A stretch of 44,617 nt of DNA from Bacillota bacterium (lineage in GTDB: Bacteria > Bacillota > Negativicutes > Sporomusales > Sporomusaceae). The notes beneath the pieces were generated by a model. It did no database searches and was not told the DNA's origin. It saw nothing but the letters and a program-made list of their open reading frames with translations. Both the position numbers and the translations under genes were made by a program. The DNA lies in assembly GCA_023388195.1 (NCBI GenBank), contig JAEWGR010000102.1:1-44617 (forward strand). The letters are read 5' to 3'. Shown here in pieces: positions 26,158-34,284 of this stretch (position 1 is the first letter of the stretch; each line of letters begins with the position of its first letter).

Positions 26158-27567
26158 GTGAATATCGGTAGAATTATTCAAGTTATCGGTCCTGTTATTG
26201 ACGCTGAGTTTCCCCCGGAGAAACTGCCTGCCATATATAATGCCGTTACCATTGACGAAACAGTTGGTGATGTGCAGGTAAAACTGACAGCAGAAGTCAT
26301 GCAGCATCTGGGCGATAATACTGTCCGTTGTGTTGCTATGTCCTCTACAGACGGTCTGACCCGCGGCATGAAAGCAGTAGATACCGGGGCACCTATTAAA
26401 ATACCGGTTGGTAAGGGAACTCTAGGCCGCGTATTTAACGTACTTGGCGAAACTGTTGATAAAAATCCTGAGCCGGTTACGGCTGATGATCATTGGCCGA
26501 TCCACCGGCCGGCACCAAAGTTTGAAGATCAGGAAACCTCGACCCAGATCCTGGAAACAGGCATCAAGGTTGTTGACCTGATTGCCCCGTATGCCCTAGG
26601 CGGCAAGATCGGGTTGTTTGGCGGTGCCGGTGTAGGCAAAACGGTACTGATTATGGAACTGATCCGTAATATTGCCACCGAGCATGGCGGCTACTCGGTA
26701 TTTGCCGGTGTAGGCGAACGTACCCGTGAAGGCAATGATTTATGGAACGAAATGATTGAATCCGGTGTTATTGATAAGACCGCACTGGTATACGGTCAGA
26801 TGAACGAACCGCCGGGAGCGCGGATGCGCGTGGGCCTCACAGGTCTGACAATGGCCGAGTACTTCCGTGATGTCGGCGGCCAGGACGTATTGCTGTTCGT
26901 TGACAACATCTTCCGCTTTATCCAGGCCGGTTCCGAAGTTTCGGCCCTCCTGGGCCGGATGCCGTCAGCAGTTGGCTATCAGCCGACCCTGAGTACTGAC
27001 GTAGGGGCCCTGCAGGAGCGGATTACCTCAACGAAAAAAGGTTCAATTACGTCGGTACAGGCCGTATATGTGCCGGCCGATGACCTGACAGACCCTGCTC
27101 CGGCAGCAACCTTTGCCCACCTTGACGCCACCACCGTATTGTCGCGTCAAATCTCGGAGCTTGGTATTTACCCGGCCGTTGACCCACTGGACTCCACCTC
27201 CCGGATTATGGACCCCCATGTATTAGGGGAAGATCATTATCAGGTAGCCCGCGGTGTCCAGGAAGTGTTGCAGCGCTATAAAGAGCTGCAGGATATCATA
27301 GCCATTCTGGGTATGGAAGAGCTGTCTGATGAAGACAGGCAGACTGTTGCCCGGGCCAGAAAAATTCAGAGATTCCTGAGCCAGCCGTTCTTTGTGGCCG
27401 AGGCATTTACCGGTACTCCCGGCAAGTATGTATCCCTCAAAGAAACAATCCGCGGCTTTAAGGAAATCTTAAGCGGCAAACATGACGAATTGCCGGAAAC
27501 AGCGTTCTACATGGTAGGTACTATTGACGAGGCAGTGGAAAAGGCTCAAAAAATGAAGGGGGAATAA
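26158..27567 (+). CDS. atpD: ATP synthase subunit beta
   Basis: 469 aa. Catalytic F1 subunit. Walker A reads GGAGVGKTV; the catalytic Glu lies in GVGERTREGNDL; the DELSEED-type loop reads EELSDED. The GTG start follows AAGGAGGGG. Confidence 0.98.
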   Translation: MNIGRIIQVIGPVIDAEFPPEKLPAIYNAVTIDETVGDVQVKLTAEVMQHLGDNTVRCVAMSSTDGLTRGMKAVDTGAPIKIPVGKGTLGRVFNVLGETVDKNPEPVTADDHWPIHRPAPKFEDQETSTQILETGIKVVDLIAPYALGGKIGLFGGAGVGKTVLIMELIRNIATEHGGYSVFAGVGERTREGNDLWNEMIESGVIDKTALVYGQMNEPPGARMRVGLTGLTMAEYFRDVGGQDVLLFVDNIFRFIQAGSEVSALLGRMPSAVGYQPTLSTDVGALQERITSTKKGSITSVQAVYVPADDLTDPAPAATFAHLDATTVLSRQISELGIYPAVDPLDSTSRIMDPHVLGEDHYQVARGVQEVLQRYKELQDIIAILGMEELSDEDRQTVARARKIQRFLSQPFFVAEAFTGTPGKYVSLKETIRGFKEILSGKHDELPETAFYMVGTIDEAVEKAQKMKGE

Positions 27568-27570
27568 TAG

Positions 27571-27972
27571 ATGGCCAATAAGATTCGGCTGGATATTGTT
27601 ACTCCTGACAGGATGGTCTACTCCGAAGATGTCAATATGGTAATTGCCAGAGCGACTGACGGCGACCTGGGTATTTTGCCAGGGCACGCCCCGCTGATTG
27701 CCGGTCTTGATGTCTGGCCACTCCGGATCATGAAGGACGAAGGCGAGAACCAGTTGGCCCTGTGTGGCGGCTTTATTGAAGTTCGCCCTCAGAAGGTAAC
27801 AGTATTGGCGAGCTGCGCCGAATTACCGGAAGAAATTGATGTGAAACGGGCGGAAGCGGCTAAAGAGCGGGCGGAAGCGCGGTTAAGAACAAGTGCGGAT
27901 ATCGACGTGCATCGTGCTGAAATTGCTCTTAAGCGGGCAACGATGCGTCTGCGCGTGGCTGAAAGAAAATAG
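27571..27972 (+). CDS. atpC: ATP synthase subunit epsilon
   Basis: 133 aa: an N-terminal beta sandwich (about 1-85, with LGILPGHAPL) and a C-terminal helical hairpin (about 88-133), which in other bacteria can inhibit ATP hydrolysis. It ends the operon and is followed by a strong terminator. Confidence 0.96.
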   Translation: MANKIRLDIVTPDRMVYSEDVNMVIARATDGDLGILPGHAPLIAGLDVWPLRIMKDEGENQLALCGGFIEVRPQKVTVLASCAELPEEIDVKRAEAAKERAEARLRTSADIDVHRAEIALKRATMRLRVAERK

Positions 27973-27981
27973 CTAAACATA

Positions 27982-28023
27982 AAAGAAATGAGAATGCTCT
28001 GCAGAGTAGTCTCATTTCTTTTT
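27982..28023 (+). terminator. ATP synthase operon terminator
   Basis: AAAGAAATGAGA (27982-27993) pairs perfectly with TCTCATTTCTTT (28010-28021) and a T-run follows. It ends right where the second 98-bp repeat begins. Confidence 0.88.
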
Positions 28024-28121
28024 TAGTCTACCAGAATCTATAATAAGTTTTGTGGTCATAAGAACGACTAAGGCTTCTGCCGGCGTCCTGAGGGACTTGA
28101 CACAAACCAGGTCTTTTCTTA
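28024..28121 (+). repeat. 98-bp dispersed intergenic element, copy B
   Basis: Partner of 18108-18205 (about 88% identical, same length). It again starts with TAG. The final stem has changed (GACTTG/CAGGTC) yet still pairs over 6 bp with one G-U, so the hairpin is kept. Here it sits behind another terminator. Confidence 0.88.
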
Positions 28122-28332
28122 ACACACCATAATTTACATTGAATAACGTACCTAAATCCTGGCAAAAATGATTATAACGGCTTTATTTTACTTTATTATA
28201 AGCCTCTGGCTATTGCTTAGCGATTAGGGTAATGATAAACTATTATAGGAAAACTATAGACTGCTTGGCATGAAATATGTTGAACCGGTCTTTATACATG
28301 TAAGGTAACCGCTGTTGTGGGAGGAAACTTTT
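28122..28332. other. murA upstream region
   Basis: AT-rich, no gene seen. With the terminator and repeat it fills the 360-bp gap between atpC and murA. In Bacillus a YwmB-type gene lies here; I see no trace of one. Confidence 0.5.
28213..28241 (+). promoter_or_regulatory. Candidate sigma-A promoter for murA
   Basis: TTGCTT (28213-28218), a 17-nt spacer and TAAACT (28236-28241), with TG one base before the -10 (extended -10 type). Confidence 0.45.
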
Positions 28333-29586
28333 GTGGAAAAACTAATTGTTCGCGGGGGCAATCGCCTGTCCGGTACGGTAAAAGTCAGCGGTGCAAAAAA
28401 CGCTGTACTGCCGGTGATTGCGGCAACGCTGCTGGGGACGACGCCTAGCACCCTGGAAGAGATACCAGACCTGGAAGACGTCCGTACGATTGCCGAGGTG
28501 CTTGAGCATTTAGGCGCGACGGTAAAAATTGAACCAGGAACACTATATGTTGACAGCTCCAATATTATCGCCTGTGAAGCTCCTTACGAGCTGGTAAGGA
28601 AAATGCGGGCATCCTTTCTGGTTATGGGCCCTTTACTGGCCCGGGAAGGCTGTGCTAAGATCTCCCTGCCAGGCGGCTGTGCAATCGGCACCAGGCCAAT
28701 AGACCTGCATTTGAAAGGGTTTGAGGCATTAGGGGCAGAAATTGTCATGGGTCATGGCTTTATTGAGGCCAGGGCACCGCAGGGCCTAAAAGGGGCCAGG
28801 ATTTACCTGGACTTCCCCAGTGTTGGCGCGACTGAGAATATTATGATGGCTGCCAGTATGGCCAAAGGGCAGACTATCATTGAGAACCCGGCGGAAGAGC
28901 CGGAGATTGTTGATCTTGCCAATATTCTCAATCACATGGGGGCCAACATTCGCGGGGCCGGCACCAAAATGATCAGGATTGAAGGGGTCAGCGAGCTGCG
29001 AGGGGCCTGCCATACCGTGATACCTGACCGGATTGAAGCCGGAACGTATATGGTCGCTGCGGCTATGACCGGTGGGGACGTATATGTGGAAAACGCGCTG
29101 ACTGAACACCTGAAACCGGTTATTGCCAAACTGAAAGAAGCCGGCGTGCTTATTGAAGAGGATGTAAACGGTGTCCGGGTTTGTGCCACAGGCAGCATTC
29201 GGGCCGTCGATATCAAAACATTACCCTATCCCGGCTTTCCCACCGACATGCAGGCCCAGTTTATGGCCTTGATGACGGTTGCCCAGGGGACAAGTATTGT
29301 CACAGAAACGGTATTTGAAAATCGGTTTATGCATGTTGATGAGCTTAAGCGCATGGGCGCATCCATTAAGATTGATGGGCGCAGCGCTGTTGTTGAAGGG
29401 GTTACCAAACTGACCGGCTGCCCTGTTAAGGCCACCGATCTCAGGGCTGGAGCAGCGCTGGTGCTGGCAGGCCTTGTTGCTGAAGGACAAACTGAGATTG
29501 GCTATATTCATCACATTGACAGGGGTTATGACCGGCTTGTGGAAAAATTTCGCGGTATTGGTGCCAATATTGAACGTGTAGGTTAG
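28333..29586 (+). CDS. murA: UDP-N-acetylglucosamine 1-carboxyvinyltransferase
   Basis: 417 aa. First committed step of peptidoglycan synthesis: PEP transfer to UDP-GlcNAc. The catalytic Cys (fosfomycin target) lies in PGGCAIGTRP. The N-terminus EKLIVRGGNRLSGTVKVSGAKNA in parts is diagnostic. GTG 28333 is chosen since GGGAGGAAA lies just upstream; the open frame to 28315 would cover it. It is followed by a strong terminator, then spoIID, the Bacillus order. Confidence 0.97.
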   Translation: MEKLIVRGGNRLSGTVKVSGAKNAVLPVIAATLLGTTPSTLEEIPDLEDVRTIAEVLEHLGATVKIEPGTLYVDSSNIIACEAPYELVRKMRASFLVMGPLLAREGCAKISLPGGCAIGTRPIDLHLKGFEALGAEIVMGHGFIEARAPQGLKGARIYLDFPSVGATENIMMAASMAKGQTIIENPAEEPEIVDLANILNHMGANIRGAGTKMIRIEGVSELRGACHTVIPDRIEAGTYMVAAAMTGGDVYVENALTEHLKPVIAKLKEAGVLIEEDVNGVRVCATGSIRAVDIKTLPYPGFPTDMQAQFMALMTVAQGTSIVTETVFENRFMHVDELKRMGASIKIDGRSAVVEGVTKLTGCPVKATDLRAGAALVLAGLVAEGQTEIGYIHHIDRGYDRLVEKFRGIGANIERVG

Positions 29587-29622
29587 CCGAACTAATAATT
29601 ATACTAAGCACTGCTTATCATT

Positions 29623-29668
29623 ACAGAGCGGGTTTGCACCAGCAGGGGCAACCCGCTCTGTGATTTTT
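29623..29668 (+). terminator. Terminator after murA
   Basis: ACAGAGCGGGTT (29623-29634) and AACCCGCTCTGT (29650-29661) form a perfect 12-bp stem followed by GATTTTT. It separates vegetative murA from sporulation gene spoIID. Confidence 0.88.
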
Positions 29669-29692
29669 CCACTCATACCGCTTGGCTTGTTT

Positions 29693-29699
29693 GCATATT
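29693..29699 (+). promoter_or_regulatory. Possible sigma-E -35 box before spoIID
   Basis: GCATATT matches the sigma-E -35 consensus (KMATATT) exactly and lies between the murA terminator and spoIID, a sigma-E gene elsewhere. The -10 side is poor: I see no CATACA-like box at 13-16 nt, so this remains a hint. Confidence 0.3.
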
Positions 29700-29741
29700 A
29701 TGAATTAATAATGTGGATAACGCTGAGTAGAGGTGAGCGCG

Positions 29742-30746
29742 GTGCGTTATGTGGCAGTATATACTATTTTACTGGTAATCGTGACTGTTATAGCAATTCC
29801 GGCGTTCATAGTCCAAGGGGTCAGCGACTGGAGCCGGCAACCGGCAGTAGCCGGCAATCCGATTGCTTACAGGGGCGAGGATATTACGATTAAAGTCTAT
29901 GTACATGATATTAAGCAGATAGTAGCCATGAATCTTGAAGATTATGTAAAAGGGGTGGTTGCGGCGGAAATGCCGGCAGAATTTGAGCTTGAGGCCCTCA
30001 AGGCCCAGGCGGTGGCAGCACGTACTTATGCGGTAAAGCATATGGCCTTATTCGGCGGTACCGGTTCCAGTGAGTATCCCGGCGCGGATGTGACGACAGA
30101 TCATAATGACAGCCAGGCCTGGCATAATGAAACCGTATTAAGGAATAAATGGGGACAGAACTATGCCAAATACTGGAGCAAAGTCAGCCGGGCCGCTAAC
30201 GAAACACGGGGTCTCATTATAACCTATAAAGGGGAACCCATTAATGCCGTATTTCATTCTACCAGTGGCGAAAAGACAGCTAGTGCCCAGGAAGTATGGG
30301 GTTTTGATTATCCCTACCTGCAAAGTGTAGCCTGCACCTGGGATCAAAAATCGCCCCGGTATCAGGATACCAAGGAAATAACCCTGGCCGAGCTGGAAGC
30401 ACGGTTAGGGGCGGATGCCGGAATACTGGCCGCCGCTCAGAGTGGCGGCGGCGCCAATATTGCCGGCATTATCGACTATACCGGCTCCGGGAGAGTAAAC
30501 AAGGTGCGGATAGGGACAAAAACATTGTCAGGCCTGGAGGTAAGGCAAAAGCTGGAGTTGAGGTCGACAAATTTTAGTGTTGCTGCTGCCGGTGATAAGC
30601 TAATATTTAAGACTTTCGGCTATGGCCATGGTGTCGGTTTGTGTCAATACGGGGCCAACGGGCAGGCTAAGGAAAACCGGGATTACCGGCAGATATTAAC
30701 CCACTACTACACAGGTACGGCGATCAAGAATATATTTGGCTCCTAG
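29742..30746 (+). CDS. spoIID: Stage II sporulation protein D (septal peptidoglycan hydrolase)
   Basis: About 334 aa. One N-terminal membrane segment (about 4-24), then the SpoIID/LytB domain: NLEDYVKGVVAAEMPAEF with its catalytic Glu, ALKAQAVAARTYA, and the C-terminal GYGHGVGLCQYGANGQA. It is a lytic transglycosylase that cuts glycan strands during engulfment, working with SpoIIM and SpoIIP. GTG 29742 is chosen because AGAGGTG ends 7 nt before it; GTG 29733 overlaps that site. Its presence shows a spore-forming lineage. Confidence 0.95.
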   Translation: MRYVAVYTILLVIVTVIAIPAFIVQGVSDWSRQPAVAGNPIAYRGEDITIKVYVHDIKQIVAMNLEDYVKGVVAAEMPAEFELEALKAQAVAARTYAVKHMALFGGTGSSEYPGADVTTDHNDSQAWHNETVLRNKWGQNYAKYWSKVSRAANETRGLIITYKGEPINAVFHSTSGEKTASAQEVWGFDYPYLQSVACTWDQKSPRYQDTKEITLAELEARLGADAGILAAAQSGGGANIAGIIDYTGSGRVNKVRIGTKTLSGLEVRQKLELRSTNFSVAAAGDKLIFKTFGYGHGVGLCQYGANGQAKENRDYRQILTHYYTGTAIKNIFGS

Positions 30747-30964
30747 TCCTTATTAGCCTGAATTCGGCGAATATTGCCAACGGGTTCCACAACCCATCGT
30801 TGTCGTCAGCCGGCATACGTCCGGTGTGCTTTCCGGGGCCGCCTTGATTTGTGAAAAAAAGCCTCGCGATTAGTCTGCCGTTTTAGGGCAGCTAAGGTAC
30901 TGGTACCTTGGCTGCCTTGGATGATTTATTCATAAACTGGGCATAATATCCATGAGGTGATGAT
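30747..30964. other. Intergenic region spoIID - spoIIQ-like gene with hairpin
   Basis: 218 bp without a gene. A strong hairpin (30887-30917) pairs GGCAGCTAAGGTA with TACCTTGGCTGCC around CTGG with one G-U; no T-run follows. A forespore-type promoter candidate lies at 30919-30948. Confidence 0.6.
30919..30948 (+). promoter_or_regulatory. Candidate forespore (sigma-F/G) promoter
   Basis: GGATG (30919-30923), 18 nt, then CATAATA (30942-30948) inside GGGCATAATA. The -10 fits both the sigma-G (CATNHTA) and sigma-F (GGNNANAMTN) patterns; the -35 matches about 4 of 5. The leader would be very short. Bacillus spoIIQ is sigma-F driven, which agrees. Confidence 0.4.
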
Positions 30965-31657
30965 ATGTCCGGAAGAATATTTACCAAACTGGCACGGTCC
31001 GGTCACATAGGACAGATTTTAACAGCCGGGGGGTTACTGGCCATAGCCGCATTGCTGGTTTTTGCGGTTGCCAGTACCCTGGAACCTGTGCCTGCGCCGC
31101 CGGTAACTAAAACTGCACCGGTGTCAGAGCCTGCTGAAACCCTGCCAATATCCCAACCCGTGCCAGCTGTCTCTATTAGCCAATTGCCTGCCGCCCCCCT
31201 GCCGCCTGCAGCTGAATTACCTGCCGCTGCGGCCGGTCAGCAGGATATGGCGGTTGGTAATGAGAACATTCACGAACTATGGCGTGGAGCCATAATCCGG
31301 GACTTCGGCTGGCAGCTCCATCCACTGTATCAGGACTGGCGTTATCACAACGGTCTGGACATCAGCGGTGGTGAAGGCCAGATCGTACCGGCCCTCTTAA
31401 GCGGAGAGGTTGTGGAAGTATTTACTGATAAGCAATACGGTTTGACAGTCGCAGTACGCAGCGGTAAGTATACGGTGTATTATGGGGCTTTGGCCAGTGT
31501 GGCTGTAAACAAAAATACAATGATAAGAACAGGTAGCCCGATTGGTTCGATGGGAATAAGTACTGCTGAACCGGAACCACATCTGCATTTGGCTGTCCAG
31601 GACCATGACGGCAGCCGCATCCATCCCCGGGAGCTGTTTCCGAATATCGCTAATTAA
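30965..31657 (+). CDS. SpoIIQ-like M23 (LytM) membrane peptidase-family protein
   Basis: 230 aa. Short cytoplasmic start, one membrane segment (19-37), a Pro/Ala-rich linker (40-90), then a LytM domain (about 105-225). Metal ligands of M23 peptidases are all visible: H128-x3-D132 (HNGLD) and H206-x-H208 (HLH). SpoIIQ in the forespore binds SpoIIIAH across the septum during engulfment; in Bacillus the LytM site is degenerate, while here it looks complete, so activity is possible. The place directly after spoIID supports SpoIIQ. ATG follows GAGGTGATG. Confidence 0.8.
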   Translation: MSGRIFTKLARSGHIGQILTAGGLLAIAALLVFAVASTLEPVPAPPVTKTAPVSEPAETLPISQPVPAVSISQLPAAPLPPAAELPAAAAGQQDMAVGNENIHELWRGAIIRDFGWQLHPLYQDWRYHNGLDISGGEGQIVPALLSGEVVEVFTDKQYGLTVAVRSGKYTVYYGALASVAVNKNTMIRTGSPIGSMGISTAEPEPHLHLAVQDHDGSRIHPRELFPNIAN

Positions 31658-31675
31658 ATTAACTTTCCGGAAATT

Positions 31676-31704
31676 AATGACCTTTGAGTAAGGTCATTTT
31701 TTCT
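31676..31704 (+). terminator. Terminator after the spoIIQ-like gene
   Basis: AATGACCTT (31676-31684) pairs with AAGGTCATT (31690-31698) around TGAGT, followed by a T-rich run. Confidence 0.82.
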
Positions 31705-31767
31705 TTTCCTTCGCATATACATGTTAGCAAAGGGTTAAAAGGACGGGCGCGAGGGGGAAGAGGCCGG

Positions 31768-32028
31768 ATGAAAGAGTATATTCGCAAAAGGGTGTTGGAT
31801 ATATGCAATCACATCATGGAAACAAAGCATACAGTACGTCAGACTGCCACTGTCTTTGGGGTAAGTAAAAGCACGGTTCACAAAGATATGATTGAACGCC
31901 TGCCTGAGGTGAATAAGAGGCTTGCTGCCAAGGTCAAAAATATTCTTGAACTGAATAAGGCAGAACGGCATATCCGCGGCGGTGAGGCTACCAGAAAGAA
32001 ATACAAAGAGGAAAAGGAGGAAGAATAG
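31768..32028 (+). CDS. spoIIID: Sporulation transcription factor SpoIIID
   Basis: About 86 aa, close to the 93 aa of Bacillus. HTH region FGVSKSTVHKDMIERLPEVN and the basic C-terminal RHIRGGEATRKKYK are diagnostic. It activates and represses sigma-E genes in the mother cell. ATG 31768 is chosen by protein alignment from memory (MKEYIRKRV...) and the purine-rich AGGGGGAAGAGG upstream; the open frame to 31684 runs over the terminator of the previous gene. No clear sigma-E promoter was seen. Confidence 0.95.
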   Translation: MKEYIRKRVLDICNHIMETKHTVRQTATVFGVSKSTVHKDMIERLPEVNKRLAAKVKNILELNKAERHIRGGEATRKKYKEEKEEE

Positions 32029-32161
32029 CGATTAGAGCAAACAAGATGAAGCTGGCTGGAGCCAGTAAAAAAAAGGGCAGCTTGATTATACCCGCAAGAA
32101 GCAAAATGAACGTCTCTGTGCTTTCGCCGCTTGCCAAAGCGGTTTGGACGACTTACATACC

Positions 32162-32201
32162 AAAAAACCGCTGTTTGCCTAGAGGCAGCCAGCGGTTTTT
32201 T
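32162..32201. terminator. Bidirectional terminator between spoIIID and kdgT
   Basis: AAAAAACCGCTG (32162-32173) pairs perfectly with CAGCGGTTTTTT (32190-32201). The A-run on one side and T-run on the other serve both spoIIID (+) and the converging kdgT operon (-). The rest of 32029-32261 holds no gene I can support. Confidence 0.85.
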
Positions 32202-32261
32202 GTTTGCAGCTGTTGGAATATTAAAAAGTGCGGGGCTGTATTTACGCGTAATATTCCGGGG

Positions 32262-33224
32262 CTAAGCTGCCGGATTTCCGCCTACGCCAATTCGTTTTGC
32301 CCACCAGGCAGTTACGACAGGTACCAGCACAGCCGTAACGATTACGCAGGTTGCCACCAGCACGGTTGCTGTTGGCGCAACCGCCGCATACGAAGTATCG
32401 ACAGCGGCGATGGCGGCCGGTACGGCGGCGGCGTTGCCGGCTGTGGAAGCAGCAGAGAGGCCGGCAATGCCGTTGCCGCCGGTCAGTTTGTCGGCCAGCA
32501 ACAAAATTGTGCCGCTGATGGCCACTACGGCAACCCCCATCAGAATGCCAAGCATACCGCCCTTGACGATATTGCCAAGATTTAAGCCGCAGCCCAGGGC
32601 AAAAGCAAAGAAGGGAATTAGTACAGGGACGGCCCGGCTCAGATAGTCGCGCATATCCCGGTCAAGGTTGCCTAACACCATGCCGATTAACAAGGGCAAA
32701 ATGGCACCGACAAAGGTTTGCCAGGGGAAAGCAGCCAAACCGGCAATCCCGAGGGTCGCCATGGTAAAGAAGGGGCCCGATTCCAGACTCATTACCGAAT
32801 AGGCGCCGACATCCTCTTTTTTGCCAAACTGTCCCATCAGCGCCATATATAATCCGCCATTGGTATCATTAATGGCAGCTACAATCGCCAGGACCGACAA
32901 GCCGGCAAAGAAGCCGGCGTCAACATAGCCTGCCGGCATTAGTTTTGACGCAATTATGGCCAATATAGCGCCTGTCAGGATTTTAGCCCCCAGCAAAACT
33001 CCCCCCTTGCGCAAGATATAAGGGGTGGACTTCAAGTCGATAGTCGAACCCATACACACATAAAAAACAGCCAGGATAGGTATGGCGCCTGTCATTAGGG
33101 CACCGGTAAAAGAACCAAAGGTCTTGCCGAATTCCGGCAGCAGGGTGTTAAGCACCGCCCCGAAAAATAAAGGAATTATCATCATGCCGCCAGGGACTTT
33201 TTCAATAGATTGTTTAATTTTCAT
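32262..33224 (-). CDS. 2-keto-3-deoxygluconate permease family (KdgT-like) transporter
   Basis: 320 aa, about ten membrane segments. The start IKQSIEKVPGGMMIIPLFFGAV and the central LSVLAIVAAINDTNGGLYMALMG are KdgT-family features. Family members import sugar acids by cation symport. Placed last in an operon with DUF1537 kinase and PdxA2 genes, it more likely brings in a four-carbon sugar acid such as D-threonate or D-erythronate than KDG. ATG follows AAGGAG. Only 12 bp separate it from pdxA2. Confidence 0.85.
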   Translation of the reverse strand: MKIKQSIEKVPGGMMIIPLFFGAVLNTLLPEFGKTFGSFTGALMTGAIPILAVFYVCMGSTIDLKSTPYILRKGGVLLGAKILTGAILAIIASKLMPAGYVDAGFFAGLSVLAIVAAINDTNGGLYMALMGQFGKKEDVGAYSVMSLESGPFFTMATLGIAGLAAFPWQTFVGAILPLLIGMVLGNLDRDMRDYLSRAVPVLIPFFAFALGCGLNLGNIVKGGMLGILMGVAVVAISGTILLLADKLTGGNGIAGLSAASTAGNAAAVPAAIAAVDTSYAAVAPTATVLVATCVIVTAVLVPVVTAWWAKRIGVGGNPAA

Positions 33225-33236
33225 AACACTTGCTCC

Positions 33237-34259
33237 TTAGCTTTTATTTGAATTACGGACTCCGTTTGCCAGCCGGCCGGCAAATTCGATCGCCGCGTAC
33301 ATGCTGCTGCTGTCGGCAACACCGGTACCGGCAATGTCAAAAGCGGTTCCATGATCCACCGAGGTACGCAGAAATGGTAAGCCGACAGTCACATTAATGC
33401 CATTATCAAACCCTAAAAGTTTAATCGGGATATGTCCCTGATCATGGTACATGACCACAACAATATCAAATTCCTTGCGGCTTACAGCCCGGAAAAAAAC
33501 GGTATCCGGCGGAACGGGGCCGGTGGCGGCAATCCCCTCCCGGCAGGCGTCCTCAACAGCCGGGGCAATTTCGTCAATGTCTTCCCGGCCAAACAGGCCG
33601 TTTTCACCGGCATGGGCATTAAAGCCGGCGACAGCGATGCGCGGCTGCTCCAGACCCAGCAGCCGGAGTGTCCGGTCAGCCAGTTTAATGATGCGCAGCA
33701 CCCGTTCTTTGGTAATTAGCTCAGCCGCCTGCCGCATTGAAACATGGGTAGTAACATGAATAACCCGTAGTGCATCACCGGCCAGCATCATGGCATAATC
33801 AGCAGTGTTGCTTAATTGCGCCAGAATCTCAGTATGGCCGGGGAAATGGTGCCCGCCTTTATGGAGCGCCTCTTTATTCAGGGGGGCTGTAACAATTGCC
33901 GCTACCTCCTGGCGCAGCGCGGCCTGGACAGCCGCCTCAACATAGCGAAATGCAGCATCCCCAGCCCGGGCGTCTACCTGTCCGAACGGCAGGCCGGCCG
34001 GGATGTTGGCAAAATCCAGGACATCAACAACGCCGTGACGGTACACTCCGGCGGCAATGTCGTCGGCTTTCCTGATCGTCAGTTTGCTGTTTACGATACC
34101 GGCGGCCTGCTGCAGCCGCTGCTGATCGCCAAATACCAGCGGCCTACTGATTTGATAGACCCGGTCATCGGCTAAGGCCTTCACGATAATTTCCGGGCCG
34201 CAGCCGGCTGCATCACCCATAGTAATGGCTAATACCGGTCGTTGATCCATTATTGTCAC
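33237..34259 (-). CDS. PdxA2-type 4-phospho-threonate dehydrogenase
   Basis: 340 aa PdxA-family enzyme: AITMGDAAGCGPEI at the start, metal His in PGHTEIL, and YHDQGHIPIKLLGFDNGINVTVG...DHGTAFDIAG at the C-terminal half. In pyridoxal synthesis PdxA oxidises 4-phosphohydroxythreonine, but paralogues next to DUF1537 kinases oxidise 4-phospho-D-threonate, giving DHAP after loss of CO2. The neighbours favour that second role. The GTG start at 34259 has GAGGAAG upstream; ATG 34250 is the alternative. Confidence 0.88.
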   Translation of the reverse strand: MTIMDQRPVLAITMGDAAGCGPEIIVKALADDRVYQISRPLVFGDQQRLQQAAGIVNSKLTIRKADDIAAGVYRHGVVDVLDFANIPAGLPFGQVDARAGDAAFRYVEAAVQAALRQEVAAIVTAPLNKEALHKGGHHFPGHTEILAQLSNTADYAMMLAGDALRVIHVTTHVSMRQAAELITKERVLRIIKLADRTLRLLGLEQPRIAVAGFNAHAGENGLFGREDIDEIAPAVEDACREGIAATGPVPPDTVFFRAVSRKEFDIVVVMYHDQGHIPIKLLGFDNGINVTVGLPFLRTSVDHGTAFDIAGTGVADSSSMYAAIEFAGRLANGVRNSNKS

Positions 34260-34284
34260 TACATCACTTCCTCTATTTATTGTT

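Noticed and set aside
31690..31767. Extended N-terminus of spoIIID starting at 31684
   Set aside because: It would begin inside the preceding terminator; the conserved SpoIIID start is at 31768.
32046..32585. Open frame of 179 codons on the plus strand after spoIIID
   Set aside because: It crosses the bidirectional terminator and runs antisense into kdgT, with no ribosome site or family resemblance.
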